From contig JAWZYV010010204.1 of assembly GCA_038373885.1 (NCBI GenBank), positions 248,001 through 312,000 of the forward strand: a stretch of 64,000 nucleotides of DNA, in the 5' to 3' direction. The notes under the pieces were generated by a model. The model searched no databases, was not told the origin of the DNA, and was given only the letters and a program-made list of their open reading frames with translations. The stretch's first letter is position 1, and each line of letters begins with the position of its first letter. Below are positions 1-10,284 of this stretch, piece after piece. Source of the stretch: Cheiracanthium punctorium. Taxonomy: Eukaryota > Arthropoda > Arachnida > Araneae > Cheiracanthiidae. The translations under genes were made by a program, and so were the position numbers.

Positions 1-605
1 TGCATACAGGCGGCAGAAACAAGTCAGCAACTTGCCGATACGAAAGTAAACAATATTAAAGGTACATGTCAAAAGATTAACAACGTAGCGAGACCATAGG
101 CGTAGAGTTATATGGGCCCGTGGGGCTCGAGCTCCCCCAATAAATTATGAATAGGGGCTGAGCCCACCCAATAATTTACCACTAAATACAGAAAACTAAT
201 TTATACTAACATAAATAAAAGTATTCACGCGATTTACAAACGTTTAAAAAAACCCTTTACTTGTACTTCTAAAAATTTTCTTCTTTTGATTTCAATCATG
301 ATATTGATTGTGACGTCACGTAACACACAATGTCACTGTAAACTGCCCTCGCCAGGCTCTGGTTAATTAAAATCAGATTATGCAATGTAAAATATGAAAT
401 GAAGAAAAGTTCAGATGTGTCTAAAATGCACTATCTCATCGAAAATGTTGTTTTTCCTCCTTTGGATTGTTTACATTGCTTCTTTTTTTAACTTGTAACA
501 TGGTAGGAATATACTAACATGGATACTTACCTTACATTGGTGTAGAATTCTATGGAACCATAGAGCTCGAGCGCCTCCAATAATTTACTCTTATACATAG
601 TAAGT

Positions 606-849
606 CATAGCTGCCAACTACTACGGAATATAATTAACCTCTTTTTGTAAACAGTATATTTTTTAATCAGTTTTTCCAAAATAGTAACCAGCTCACACGC
701 GTAGCACAAAAATTTTGCTATATGTTAAGCGGAAAACATAGCAAACACTTAACACATTCGGCTTAACTATATTTTAAGCAGAAAATATAGCACCACTTTT
801 TCATGTAGAAAAAGTGGTTAATCATATTTCGTAGTAGTTGGCAGCTATG
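606..849. mobile_element. MITE with CATAGCTGCCAAC ends
   Basis: Inverted repeats of about 25 bp begin CATAGCTGCCAACTACTACG on both strands. The direct repeat agtaagt flanks it (599-605, 850-856). The ends resemble the larger element at 52601-53285 (CATACCTGCCAAC), so both probably use one transposase type. There is no coding sequence. Confidence 0.7.
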
Positions 850-871
850 AGTAAGTTATATGTACGTGAAT

Positions 872-1044
872 CAGTGGCGAAGCCAGAAATTTTTCATGGG
901 GGGATATGCCTTCTGCAACTCCCAACTATGTATACGGGTGTATGATAAGGGAGTGAAGAATATACATTCTGTTGTATAGAAAAAAATTCCTCATGGGGGG
1001 AGGTTATATGACCTCCTAACCCCCCCCCCTTGGCTACGCCACTG
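872..1044. mobile_element. hAT MITE with CAGTGGCG-AGCCA ends
   Basis: The left end is CAGTGGCGAAGCCA and the right end reads CAGTGGCGTAGCCA on the other strand. Flanking 8-mers acgtgaat and atgtgaat differ at one base. The interior has poly-G and poly-C blocks next to the ends. A relative lies at 26035-26174. Confidence 0.75.
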
Positions 1045-1152
1045 ATGTGAATATATGTGGTTGTGGGGCCCGGCCCCCCCAATAATTTTGAAAACTTTAC
1101 GCTTATGAGCAAGACAGGTATAACTTTAATTGATACAGCTACTTCCCTAACA

Positions 1153-1452
1153 ACATGGAAGCTAGAATCGAATAGAATAAGCATATCTCGCATGCAAAAG
1201 AAACACATTATATACGTACATTGCATTACAATTCACACGTGCAACAGTTAATTTGCATAAAACAAAGTTCTGACTGGCCAATCAGAGACAAAATGTCTCC
1301 GTTACTATGGAGATATGCTGCGGCGATCACGGCTCATGAGAAAACCGAAAAGAAGAACCGCGGGAGAAAACGTGACGTCACGCGGCGAGTGAAGTTGCCG
1401 ACGACCTTCGGCGAACGCTGGAGAGGGGAAACAAACGCGCGGGAGGCTAGCA
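1153..1452 (-). repeat. Copia B 3' LTR (right part)
   Basis: This is the reverse complement of the LTRs at 1743-2210 and 8566-9033. It starts, on the minus strand, with TGCTAGCC at 1452, after a purine tract. It keeps the palindromic cyclic-AMP-response-type site TGACGTCA (1373-1380) and a CCAAT box. The remainder lies left of the inserted LTR-G. Confidence 0.8.
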
Positions 1453-1737
1453 AGCGGCCCCCTCTCATGCACCGTGATCGCAGTAAAAAAAGTACATTAT
1501 CAAAACATGAAAAAATTCAAAATTACTTTCCCAAAACCTTTACACATTTAAATTCAAAAATACTTTAGTATGTAAATATCAAACGATGCAACACAATATT
1601 ATACAATAAATCTTATTCGACATATTCTGCAGAATTATTTACATATACATATTAAATTTTTTCTTAACACAAACCACAAATATTCTTATGCAAGGAAACA
1701 ATGTATTATACACTTCGTTCAAATATACTCTCACAAA
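1453..1737 (-). other. Copia B 3' untranslated region and polypurine tract
   Basis: On the minus strand this runs from the end of pol to the purine run GAGAGGGGGC just before the 3' LTR (about 1456-1465). It matches 8290-8565 of copy A. Its junction with copy A at 1738-1742 (ACTTA) is one side of the 5-bp target duplication. There is no gene. Confidence 0.7.
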
Positions 1738-1742
1738 ACTTA

Positions 1743-2210
1743 TGCTAGCCTCCCGCGTGTTTGTTTCCCCTCTCCAGCGTTCGCCGAAGGTCGTCGGCGA
1801 CTTCACTCGCCGCGTGATGTCACGTTTTCTCCCGCGGTTCTTCTTTTCGGTTTTCTCATTAGCCGTGATCGCCGCAGCATATCTCCATAGTAACGGAGAC
1901 ATTTTGTTTCTGATTGGCCGGTCAGAACTTTGTTTTATGCAAATTAACTGTTGCACATGTGAATTGTAATGTACGTATATAATGTGGTTCCTTTTGCCTG
2001 CGCGTTATGGCATTTCTATTGCATGCTATTCGATTCTAGCCTCTGTATCTTCTGTGTATGCTAGTTCTGTAAGACGCTCAGCGAGCGTGAATGTATTTGA
2101 ACTTTATAATATTTCTTTTAATTAAGGAACTTTTGGTTTCTTAATGATGTCTCATAATTTCAAGTGTTAAATCACCACTGCTGGCAAAATGCGAATAATA
2201 TCTTCTAAGA
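1743..2210 (+). repeat. Copia A 5' LTR
   Basis: It matches 8566-9033 over its full length and ends just before the primer site. The sequence shows a CCAAT-type box (ATTGG), an octamer-like ATGCAAAT, a TATATAA at about 1976-1982 that could serve as the core promoter, and GC-rich U3-like sequence. The CRE-like site seen in the other LTRs is mutated here (TGATGTCA). Confidence 0.85.
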
Positions 2211-2232
2211 TTTTGGTTATGGGCTGAGCAAT
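2211..2232 (+). other. Copia A primer binding site
   Basis: TTTT then GGTTATGGGC directly follows the 5' LTR. Drosophila copia is known to prime from an internal fragment of initiator tRNA-Met, whose complement starts GGTTATGGGC. The same motif follows the B 5' LTR (minus strand, 22772-22783). Confidence 0.7.
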
Positions 2233-3137
2233 CCCATTGTAAAACTGCTCATTGCTGACTTTTAATAATGACAGCATACGTGCACATTGTCATTTTCAAC
2301 TCAAGCCCAGCCTGTGTTTTCTGTCGTTCGGCGTTACCGAGGTGTCTTCACCGAGGAGTGTAGCGGCGTTATGAAGCAAGTGTTCCGGCTGTAGTGTTTT
2401 TTTTTGTCATCATCCTTGTTGTTGTATTCTACAAGTATCATCTTCTTGTGCCTTCAAGAGTTCCGTCACCAGTCAAGCTTTCGAATCCCCGGTTTAGTGT
2501 TTTGTTTTCAAGCTGGCGTGTTATTCCTTGCGTGGAAATGGACTTTTATTGAGTTGCTTCGACGGGGGCCGAGCATATCGGCGTTTCAGCCAATTTTTAA
2601 AGGAGCTTTTTAGCAGACTATGGAACTTTTCCTTGCAGTAATGTTTCGGTTTCATCAGTATGAAGTAGGGCTCTCCCGTGTTGTAAGTTATACAGTAGAA
2701 GATCGATATACCGCAATTCTATAAACCGCAATTCTCCATAAACCGCATTAACACATTAACACTGCGGATGTAAACAGAGAAAATCACAATTAAGAAATTT
2801 CTACAATCTGCTTTTTTTTTTTTTTTAATTGCTTTCCTGGGGAATTAATTTTGAGACATTAGATAAATCCCACAACATGCCAAGCTTAAAATAAACAATT
2901 ATTCTCCCATGCATGCATTATCAGCATAACAGCTGGCCGGCCGGGTGGAAGAGGAAGGAATGTTTACTTTAATAAAACCACAAACCTCTCCCTTTTTCCC
3001 TCCACTACTGAACCACTCTCTTTCTTCCTCCTCTACCATTGACTTCCCAAACAGACGTTTATTAATTTAGTTATATTTCTCTTTGTAAATTGATTTGTTT
3101 TATATTAAATCGTATGCCGTTACTTGGCTTCCTAAAT

Positions 3138-3355
3138 CATAGGCGTAGCATCACCAAAAGTTTTTTTTTTTTTTTTTTTTAATGTGTGTGCGTGTGGGTG
3201 GGAGAATGCACATAGCATATTCTAAAGTAAAAATAGCCATGTTTCTTTAAGTTTGGCAAGAAGAAAGGTTTTAAAATGAATGGTTTAATGGTTTTCTAAA
3301 CAAAGTTGGGGGGGTTGGCACACGCCCCCGCCCCCTGCCGGACGATATGCTTATG
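3138..3355. mobile_element. Possible hAT-like MITE
   Basis: The ends CATAGGCGTAG and, on the other strand, CATAAGCATA resemble those of 95-1107. The interior has a long T run, poly-G and GC-rich ends. The flanking 8-mers agree poorly, so the boundaries are tentative. Confidence 0.35.
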
Positions 3356-3557
3356 TCTCAATATTGACAGTAAAATACTTTTAAAAAGTCTATGAGAAGT
3401 AGGGGAGTTTTCTCAATGTAACACTATTTTAAAACTGAATTTTGGAACTTAATTTAAGCCATCTTTAGTTAAAATGAAAACTGCTGAACTAATGCATTGT
3501 GCACAAAATGGAAAGTACTCAGTTTGCAAACCTGCATGAAGAAAACATTTTGAATAT

Positions 3558-3857
3558 TTGGTAATGGATGATAAGTCACAAATTGTTAATCATTTGACCA
3601 GTGCTGAAATAATTTCCTCTGTTTCAAAACAAGAGGAAAACAATTCTGAAATAGAATCAAATGCTGGAGAGAAAGTTGAAAAACTTTCAGAATCTGAAGA
3701 AATTTCCATAAGAGATCAATATTTTAAATTCCTAGAAACACAAGACTGCGTAACCAAAGTAAAATTATTACCTGTTCAAAGGCTGCAAGAAAAATTATTT
3801 GTTGAGAGATTGCAAATTCTAAAACAAATCAAAATTAATATATTGTTTAACAAATAA
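3558..3857 (+). pseudogene. Tail of a pogo/Tigger-type transposase (remnant)
   Basis: This 99-codon reading frame lies inside the TA-flanked element. It begins near a TSAEIISSV segment, followed by a glutamate- and serine-rich stretch and a predicted helix at the end. Tigger/Jerky transposases end in an acidic tail that starts with a similar T-x-x-E-I-I motif, so this is probably the C-terminal tail. The CENP-B-type DNA-binding domain and the DDE catalytic core are absent, consistent with an internally deleted element mobilised in trans. The assignment rests on a short motif and composition only. Confidence 0.4.
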
Positions 3858-4166
3858 ACTTTAATGCTTTTGGTAATTTCAATTTATTTATTTTTTCTGT
3901 AAATAAATAAATTCCATTTTTTTGTTTTTTAAAGTAGTATTTGTATTTAAAAAAAGTTTTAAGCATTATATTTATGTGTTCTAGCTATATTTTAATATGT
4001 TTACTAGGGAAGTTTAATGATATAAGTGAATGATCCATATAACGCAAAATTCTATATAATGCAAAACCTTGCGTTTCGAGGTTTGCATTATAAAGATCTT
4101 CTACTGTATTTAAATTTTCATCATATGCATGTGTTTATTATACTTCTTGTAAATTAGTGTTGTAAA

Positions 4167-5093
4167 GTGGTAATAATGTGCTCGCATATTCACGAAAGTC
4201 ACAACAAAATAGAGATGCTTAATGCATCGAACTGGAACACCTGGAAAGATGACATGAAGGTTTTGTTAATGGAAAGGGGAGTTTGGAAATTTATTGATAA
4301 AACTGAACCCGCTTTAGACGATAAAGCTACACAAAAGGAAATACTAGACTACAATTTGCGTAAAGCGAGGGCATATTCGACGATATATCTGGGTGTTAGC
4401 CCTGATCTTCGCTCATTTATATCAATGGTAGATTCGGGTGATGTTGCATGGGACACGCTTAAAAAGCATTTCGAACCCTCTTCTAGAGCTAGAACTATAC
4501 AACTTTTAGATGAATTTTTCTCTCATCGTTATGTTACTGAAGAAGGAATTGGATTATTTGCTGCTAAAGTAAAGAAAACAGTACTTAAATTACGCGACTT
4601 AGGTCACCCTGTTGAGGAGTTATATCAGGGATTTCAGCTCATTCGATATTTAGATTCTAACTTTCAGAATATAGTACAAACGATTTATCGTTGGCCAGAG
4701 AAAGACTTTACCTTTCAGAAAATCTTAGACGAACTACTTGTAGAGGAGGGATGTATTCGTCAAGTGAAGGGGGACACAAATAATTACGAGAGTACTTTGT
4801 TATCCACAACTGTTGAGGACATGCAAAAACATAAAAACGGAAACCCCAACAAGTTAGGTCCCTGCTTCCGGTGTAAAAAATACGGACATGTAATAGCCAA
4901 TTGCAGAGTAAAGCTTAGTTTTAATAGAAGTAAAAGTGGTACAAAACGAAAAGTAAAATCTAGTAATTATTGTGATGTTAAAGTAAACGAAAATCTCCTT
5001 AATGTTGAAGCTAGTAAACCTAATACAGTAATAAACAAAATTTGGGTATTTGATACAGGTGCATCTAATCATTTCTGCAACAACAAAATTTTT
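4167..5093 (+). pseudogene. Copia A gag polyprotein N-terminal part
   Basis: The frame starts MVIMCSHIHESHNKIEML and covers a copia-type Gag capsid region (about residues 15-200, with the NWNTWKDDM motif) and one CCHC zinc knuckle at about residues 233-246 (CFRCKKYGHVIANC). Gag forms the virus-like particle and the knuckle binds element RNA. The protease motif DTGASNHF begins at the very end. A T run at about 5089-5098 shifts the frame, so the last residues before the stop at 5108 are out of frame; copy B keeps the expected frame there. The start is chosen because B has the same ATG (22253, minus strand). Confidence 0.8.
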
Positions 5094-5831
5094 TTTTTCC
5101 ACATATAAACCAGTACAAAACACCACAATGTCTCTCGCGATAGGAAACTTAGAAAGTGAGGTAGAAGGTGTTGGAACTGTAGAATTTGGTGTACGTCTTA
5201 GTGGAAAAGTACATATTATAAAGCTGACGGATGTGATGTACTCACCGAAATTGCGTAGGAATTTGATATCTGGTTTGAAGGTGGAAAGTGCTGGTGCAAA
5301 GTTTATAGGTACAAACGGTAAAATTTGGGTATATAATAAAGCAGGTGAAGCAATTTTTTATGCCAAACGTACCAATGGTCTTTATTTTTTCAAACCCTCG
5401 CACTACCTTAAAAATAAAACTGACGGCAAAAAGGTAGGAAGTAAAATGTATAATCTGTCAACTGAAACAACCAGTGAATTAGCCTTTTGGCACTACAGGT
5501 TTAATCATGCTAATATGGATTATTTAGTGCATAATAGTGTTCATGGATTACCCACGTAAAAATCAATAAAGAATCTTGTACGTCGTGTAAACTAGCTAAA
5601 GCGCGAAGGAAGAGTTTTAAACCTATATTGAATATTAGAACTTCGAAACCGCTTGAATTATTGCATCTTGATGTATGTGGGCCGTTGCCCGTTGCGTCAC
5701 TTGACGGTAGCCAATATTTCTTAACTGTCACTGATGATTATTCTAGGCACGTAACTGTTTTTACTTTGAAGAAAAGTCTGAAGTTTTTTATTGTTTTCAA
5801 AAATACCAAAGACGAATGGAACGGCAATTAA
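5094..5831 (+). pseudogene. Copia A protease to integrase N-terminus (frameshifted)
   Basis: After the T-run frameshift, the reading frame 5050-5559 continues the aspartic protease region into the GAG-pre-integrase zinc-binding domain (HYRFNHANMDYL, then CTSCKLAKARR in the next frame). A one-base deletion in the sequence around 5557 (copy B has an extra T) ends that frame. The segment 5628-5831 carries the start of the integrase core, with the first catalytic aspartate in LHLDVCGPLP and the DDYSRH stretch. A further frame change occurs near 5820. All parts are collinear with copy B, so this is one polyprotein gene broken by single-base indels. Confidence 0.75.
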
Positions 5832-8284
5832 ATTTAAAAATTGTAAATGTGCGTACAGATAATGGAATGGAGTTTTGTAATAAAGACTTTAAAAATTTTC
5901 TTGACAAAGAGGGTATTCATGCCGAAAGAACAAATACTTACACACCAGAACAAAACGGTGTTAGTGAACGGTTTAACTTAACAGCGATGAACGCAGTTAG
6001 GGCTATGCTTCATGCCAGCAGTTTAAGTAATAAATTTTGGGGCGAAGCAATTCAATGCTTCGTACACACTTGGAATCGAATTTGTATTAGAAATAAAGAT
6101 AAAACACCATTCGAACTTTTTACAGGTAGAAAACCAGTAGTCTCTTACTTTAAAATGTTTGGCTGTACAGCCTATGTAAACACACCGAAGAATTTAAGAA
6201 ATAAATTAAGTTTAAAAGCAAAAACCGACATAATGGTAGGGTATGCGTCGGATACTAGAGGTTATCGCATATTTCTTAAAAATGAAAATAAAGTAATAGA
6301 AACATCAAATGTTAAATTTAGTGAGAGAATTGAGTGTGTGGAAGCCGAACTGGAACCCAGTAAGAGTAATAAAAGATTTGTATATTTTCAAAAAAATGAT
6401 ATGGATTTAACCAGTCTTGAGCAAACGCATGGTGAAATCACCCTCCCCCCAGATGAAAACATCGTTTGGATTAGATGTGCTGTTCCACAAAAGGATGAAA
6501 CGCGAGTTGATATTTATTATAACATTGAGGGTAAAAATATGTGTTTAAGATCTGGTAATGAGGTAGAGAAATACTGTAAAGCGCATAACATTAAATTTGA
6601 TAGTAATCTGTTTGATTTTAGTGGTAAGAACACTTATTCAGGAAAAGTGACAGATCAAATAAATTTAGATGAAACAACGGACAATTGTCAACCCAAAGCG
6701 CTTAATATAGAAATAAAAATTCACAGTAATTATAATGAATGTATGTCGTCTGCGGAAGTCGAAAAATGGCAGTGTGCTATGGCCGAAGAATTAAAGATGA
6801 TGCATGCGCGTAATGTGTGGGAACTAGTCCCTAAACCTGATAATAAAAAAATTATAGGGAACCGCTGGGTATATAATTTGAAATGTGATGAAAATAATAG
6901 GATAGTAAAATATAAGGCCAGACTTGTAGTGCAAGGATTCGCGCAATATAGAAACGACACATATGACAAAGTTTTTAGTCCGGTAGTTAATTTTTCATTA
7001 ATCAGACTATTCTTTTCAATTCTTGTATGTTTCTTTAATTGGTGCTACTGTCAAATTGATATTAAATGTGCGTATTTATATGCACCTCTACAGGAAGAAG
7101 TTTACATGTATCAGCCACAGGGATTCAAAGATCCCAACCATCCTGATCACGTTTGCCTACTTAAAAGAGCTTTGTATGGTTTACAGCAGAGCGATAAAGA
7201 ATGGTTTTGTGAACTTGACCGAAGACTAGAAAAATTAAAATTTAAAAGACTAGAATGGAGTAATTGTACATACGTATGTAGTGATAATGTTGTTCTTCTT
7301 GTGTATGTCGATGACATTTTGATTTTTGGAAAAACATTGGACTGCGTTAACCACATTGTAAGTTTGTTCAAAAATGAATTTGATATCACTGTTTTAGGAA
7401 AAACAAAAATGCTTCTAGGAATTGAATTTGAAGAAAAGTTTGGAAGGTTATACATACACCAACACAAGTACATAGATAAAATTTGCGAACAATACAAAAG
7501 TTTTAATTTCCCACTATCAACTCTCCCCATTGTTAAAGGCTGTATCCTGTCAATGACGGACAGTCCTGCATCAGAATCGGAAAGAAATGAAATGTTAAAG
7601 TTACCATATAGAAACGTTGTGGGTTGTTTGTCGTATCTCGCGAACCGTACGAGACCAGACCTTTGTTATGCTGTAAATATTTTAGCACAATTCCAAGAAA
7701 ACCCCGGTGTAAAGCATTGGAACGCATTATTGCGAATATTGGGTTATGTTCAATATACAAGAGATTATAAACTTAATTTGTCAGATGTAACTAATGTAGA
7801 AATTAACTGTTATAGTGATTCAGACTTCGCATCCAATAGAGATGATCGCATTTCTATGGGTGGGATATTGCTGTTCATGAGTAATGCGCCCGTAATTTGG
7901 CGTACGTTCAAACAAAAGTTTGTAAGTCTTTCTACCATGGAATCGGAATTTGTTACTTTAACAGAAGCTTCTAAAGAAGTTAGTTGGATAAAACACATTC
8001 ATTACAATTCATTAATTCATTACATTTATGAATGTAATGAATTGGGAATTGCTGAATTACAATTAAAAGACAATAAGATATTTTGTGACAATGAGGCCGC
8101 GATTAGATATGCAAAATTGCCTATTGAGAACATTCGATCTAAGCACATTGACGTAAAACTACACTTTATAAGGGATTTAGTAAATGATGGACTTTTTGAA
8201 CTTTGATATGTTCATAGTAAAAAGAACTTAGCTGATGTATATACAAAGCCACTCCACAAACATGGACTGAATAAGTTTTGTGAG
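5816..8284 (+). pseudogene. Copia A pol: integrase core, reverse transcriptase, RNase H
   Basis: The open frame 5816-8206 (796 codons) has the second integrase aspartate in VRTDNGMEF, the glutamate in NGVSERFN, a linker, then a copia reverse transcriptase from about residue 330 with the catalytic YVDD box near residue 497. RNase H follows, with DSDFASNRDDR near residue 670 and the SLSTMESEF and DNEAAIRYAK motifs. A TGA at 8204-8206 cuts the protein short; homology continues to about 8284 (NLADVYTKPLH). A short ATTCATTACA-rich insertion near 7995-8030 adds in-frame residues between WIKHI and ECNELG compared with copy B. It would reverse-transcribe and integrate the element, but is dead here. 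Confidence 0.85.
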
Positions 8285-8565
8285 GTTATATTTGAACGAA
8301 GTGTATAATATATTGTTTTCTTGCATAGGAATATTTGTGATTTGTGATTAAAAAAAAAAAAAAAAAAAAAAAATTGTGTTTGTAAATAATTCTGCAGAAT
8401 ACGTCTAATAAGGTTTATTGTATTGTGTTGTATCGTTTAACATATATATACTAAAATGTTTTGAATTTAAATGTACAAAGGTTTTGGGAAAGTAATTTTG
8501 AATTTTTTCATGTTTTGATAATGTACTTTTTTTACTGCGATCACGGTGCATGAGAGGGGGCTGCT
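8285..8565 (+). other. Copia A 3' untranslated region and polypurine tract
   Basis: It contains an A run (about 8350-8373) and ends in the purine tract GAGAGGGGGC (8552-8561), which precedes the 3' LTR by a few bases. It matches the reverse complement of 1453-1737. No gene is seen. Confidence 0.7.
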
Positions 8566-9033
8566 TGCTAGCCTCCCGCGCGTTGTTTTCCCCTCTCCAG
8601 CGTTCATCGAAGGTCGTCGGCGACTTCACTCGCCGCGTGACGTCACGTTTTCTCCCGCGGTTCTTCTTTTCGGTTTTCTCATGAGCCGTGATCGCCGCAG
8701 CATATCTCCATAGTAACGGAGACATTTTGTTTCTGATTGGCCGGTCAGAACTTTGTTTTATGCAAATTAACTGTTGCACATGTGAATTGTAATGTATGTA
8801 TATAATGTGGTTCCTTTTGCCTGTGCGTTATGGCATTTCTATTGCATGCTATTCGATTCTAGCCTCTGTATCTTCTGTGTATGCTAGTTCTTGAAGACGC
8901 TCAGCGAGCGTGAATGTATTTGAACTTTATAATATTTCTTTTAATTAAAGAACTTTTGGTTTCTTAATGATGTCTCATAATTTCAAGTGTTAAATCACCA
9001 CTGCTGGCAAAATCCGAATAATATCTTCTAAGA
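8566..9033 (+). repeat. Copia A 3' LTR
   Basis: It begins TGCTAGCC, ends CTAAGA and has the same length as the 5' LTR. It contains TGACGTCA at 8638-8645 (a consensus CRE/ATF site), ATTGG, ATGCAAAT (8760-8767) and TATATAA (about 8800). These are plausible transcription signals, inferred from motif matches only. Confidence 0.85.
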
Positions 9034-9038
9034 ACTTA

Positions 9039-10280
9039 TTCAGTCCATGTTTGTGAAGTGGCTTCGTAAATACATCAGCTAAGTTCTTTTTACTATGAAT
9101 ATATATAAGTTCAAAAAGTCCATCATTTACTAAATCCCTTATAAAGTGTAGTTTTACATCAATGTGCTTAGATCGAATGTTCTCAATAGGAGATTTTGCA
9201 TATCTAATCGCGGCCTCGTTGTCACAAAATATCTTATTGTCTTTTAATTGTAATTCAGCAATTCCCAATTCTTTACATTCATCTAAGATGTGTTTTATCC
9301 AACTAACCTTTTTGGAAGCTTCCGTTAAAGTAACAAATTCCGATTCCATGGTAGAAAGACTTACGAACTTTTGTTTCAACGTACGCCAAATTACGGGCGC
9401 ATTACTCATGAACAGCAATATCCCACCCATAGAAATGCGATAATCTCTATTGGATGCGAAGTCTGAATCACAATAACAGTTAATTTCTACATTAGTTACA
9501 TCTGACAAATTAAGTTTATAATCTCTTGTACATTGAACATAACCCAATAATCGGAATAATGCGTTCCAATGCTTTACACCGGGGTTTTCTTGGAATTGTG
9601 CCAAAATATTTACAGCATAACAAAGGTCTGGTCTCGTATGATTCGCGAGATACGACAAACATCCCACAACGTTTCTATATGGTAACTTTAACATTTCATT
9701 TCTTTCTGATTCTGATGCAGGACTGTCCGACTTTGACAGGATACAGCCTTTAACAATGGGGAGAGTTGATAGTGGAAAATTAAAACTTTTGTTTTGTTCG
9801 CAAATTTTATATGTACTTGTGTTGATGTATGTATAGCTTTCCAAACTTTCCTTCAAATTCAATTCCTAGAAGCATTTTTGTTTTTCCTAAAACAGTGATA
9901 TCAAATTCATTTTTGAACAAATTTACAATGTGGTTGACGCAATCCAATGTTTTCCCCAAAATTAAAATGTCATCAACATACACGAAGAACAACATTATCA
10001 CTATGTATGTATGTACAATTACTCCATTCTAGCCTTTTAAATTTTAATTTCTCTAGTGTTCTGTCAAATTCACAAAACCATTCTTTACCGCTCTGCCGTA
10101 AACCATACAAAGCTCTTTTAAGTAAGCAAACGTGATCAGGATGGTTGGGATCCTTGAATCCCTGTGGCTGATACATATAAACTTCTTCCTGTAGAGGTGC
10201 ATACAAATATGCACATTTAATATCGATTTGACAGTAACACCAATTAAAGAAACATACAAGAATTGAAAAGAATAGTCTGA
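9039..10280 (-). pseudogene. Copia B reverse transcriptase (C-terminal part) and RNase H
   Basis: On the minus strand from 10280 to 9039 it carries RT segments (QIDIKCAYLYAPLQEEVYM), the YVDDILILG catalytic box near 9970, and RNase H with DSDFASNRDYR, SLSTMESEF and NLADVFTKPLHKHGL. It is about 90% or more like copy A by eye. Frame changes occur near 9830-9990. The end at 9039 is the copia A insertion site (ACTTA); codons read past it would be LTR sequence and are not real. Upstream, the same domain continues at 12547 beyond the piggyBac-like insert. Confidence 0.8.
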
Positions 10281-10284
10281 TTAA

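Larger units (their letters stand above)
95..1107. mobile_element. hAT-like non-autonomous element
   Basis: The ends are imperfect inverted repeats: CATAGGCGTAGAGTT on the left and CATAAGCGTAAAGTT on the opposite strand at the right. Flanking 8-mers are agcgagac (87-94) and agcaagac (1108-1115), a 7/8 match. The uninterrupted site is visible in the related LTR near 13600. No transposase is seen. The interior has GC-rich blocks of the type ggggccc near both ends and carries two smaller MITEs (606-849, 872-1044). Confidence 0.65.
1..1152 (-). mobile_element. Partial LTR (family called LTR-G here), interrupted
   Basis: Positions 1-94 and 1116-1152 match, in order, the right part of the solo LTR at 13514-13645, including the terminal CTAACA at 1152. 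The gap between them is a separate hAT-like insertion (95-1107). The rest of the LTR lies left of the window. It sits inside the 3' LTR of copia element B: B sequence resumes at 1153. Minus orientation is inferred from the AATAAA in the full copy. Confidence 0.7.
2693..4106. mobile_element. Pogo/Tigger-like element in copia A leader
   Basis: The ends read CAGTAGAAGATC on both strands, each flanked by TA (2691-2692, 4107-4108). The empty site is preserved in copia B near 22310-22325, which shows one TA and no insert, so the TA is a true target duplication. Sub-terminal sequence continues the imperfect inverted repeat. It contains a short remnant coding region (3558-3857) and possibly a smaller hAT-like insertion (3138-3355). 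Confidence 0.85.
1743..9033 (+). mobile_element. Copia-like LTR retrotransposon A, full length
   Basis: Two 468-bp LTRs (1743-2210, 8566-9033) start TGCTAGCC and end CTAAGA. ACTTA is duplicated at 1738-1742 and 9034-9038. The target is the 3' end of copia B, in the opposite orientation, and B sequence is collinear across the site. A pogo/Tigger-like element (2693-4106) sits in the 5' leader. The LTRs differ at roughly a dozen positions. Gag-pol is present along its length but has frameshifts and a premature stop. Confidence 0.9.

Noticed and set aside
894..1226. 110-codon minus-strand reading frame
   Set aside because: It crosses a MITE, an LTR boundary and a hAT-like end, and has no protein-like motif; it is open by chance.
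1221..1568. 115-codon frame and its mirror copies at 1639-1956 and 8405-8779
   Set aside because: All are the GC-rich part of the copia LTR. The similarity between the predicted peptides comes from LTR identity, not from a gene.
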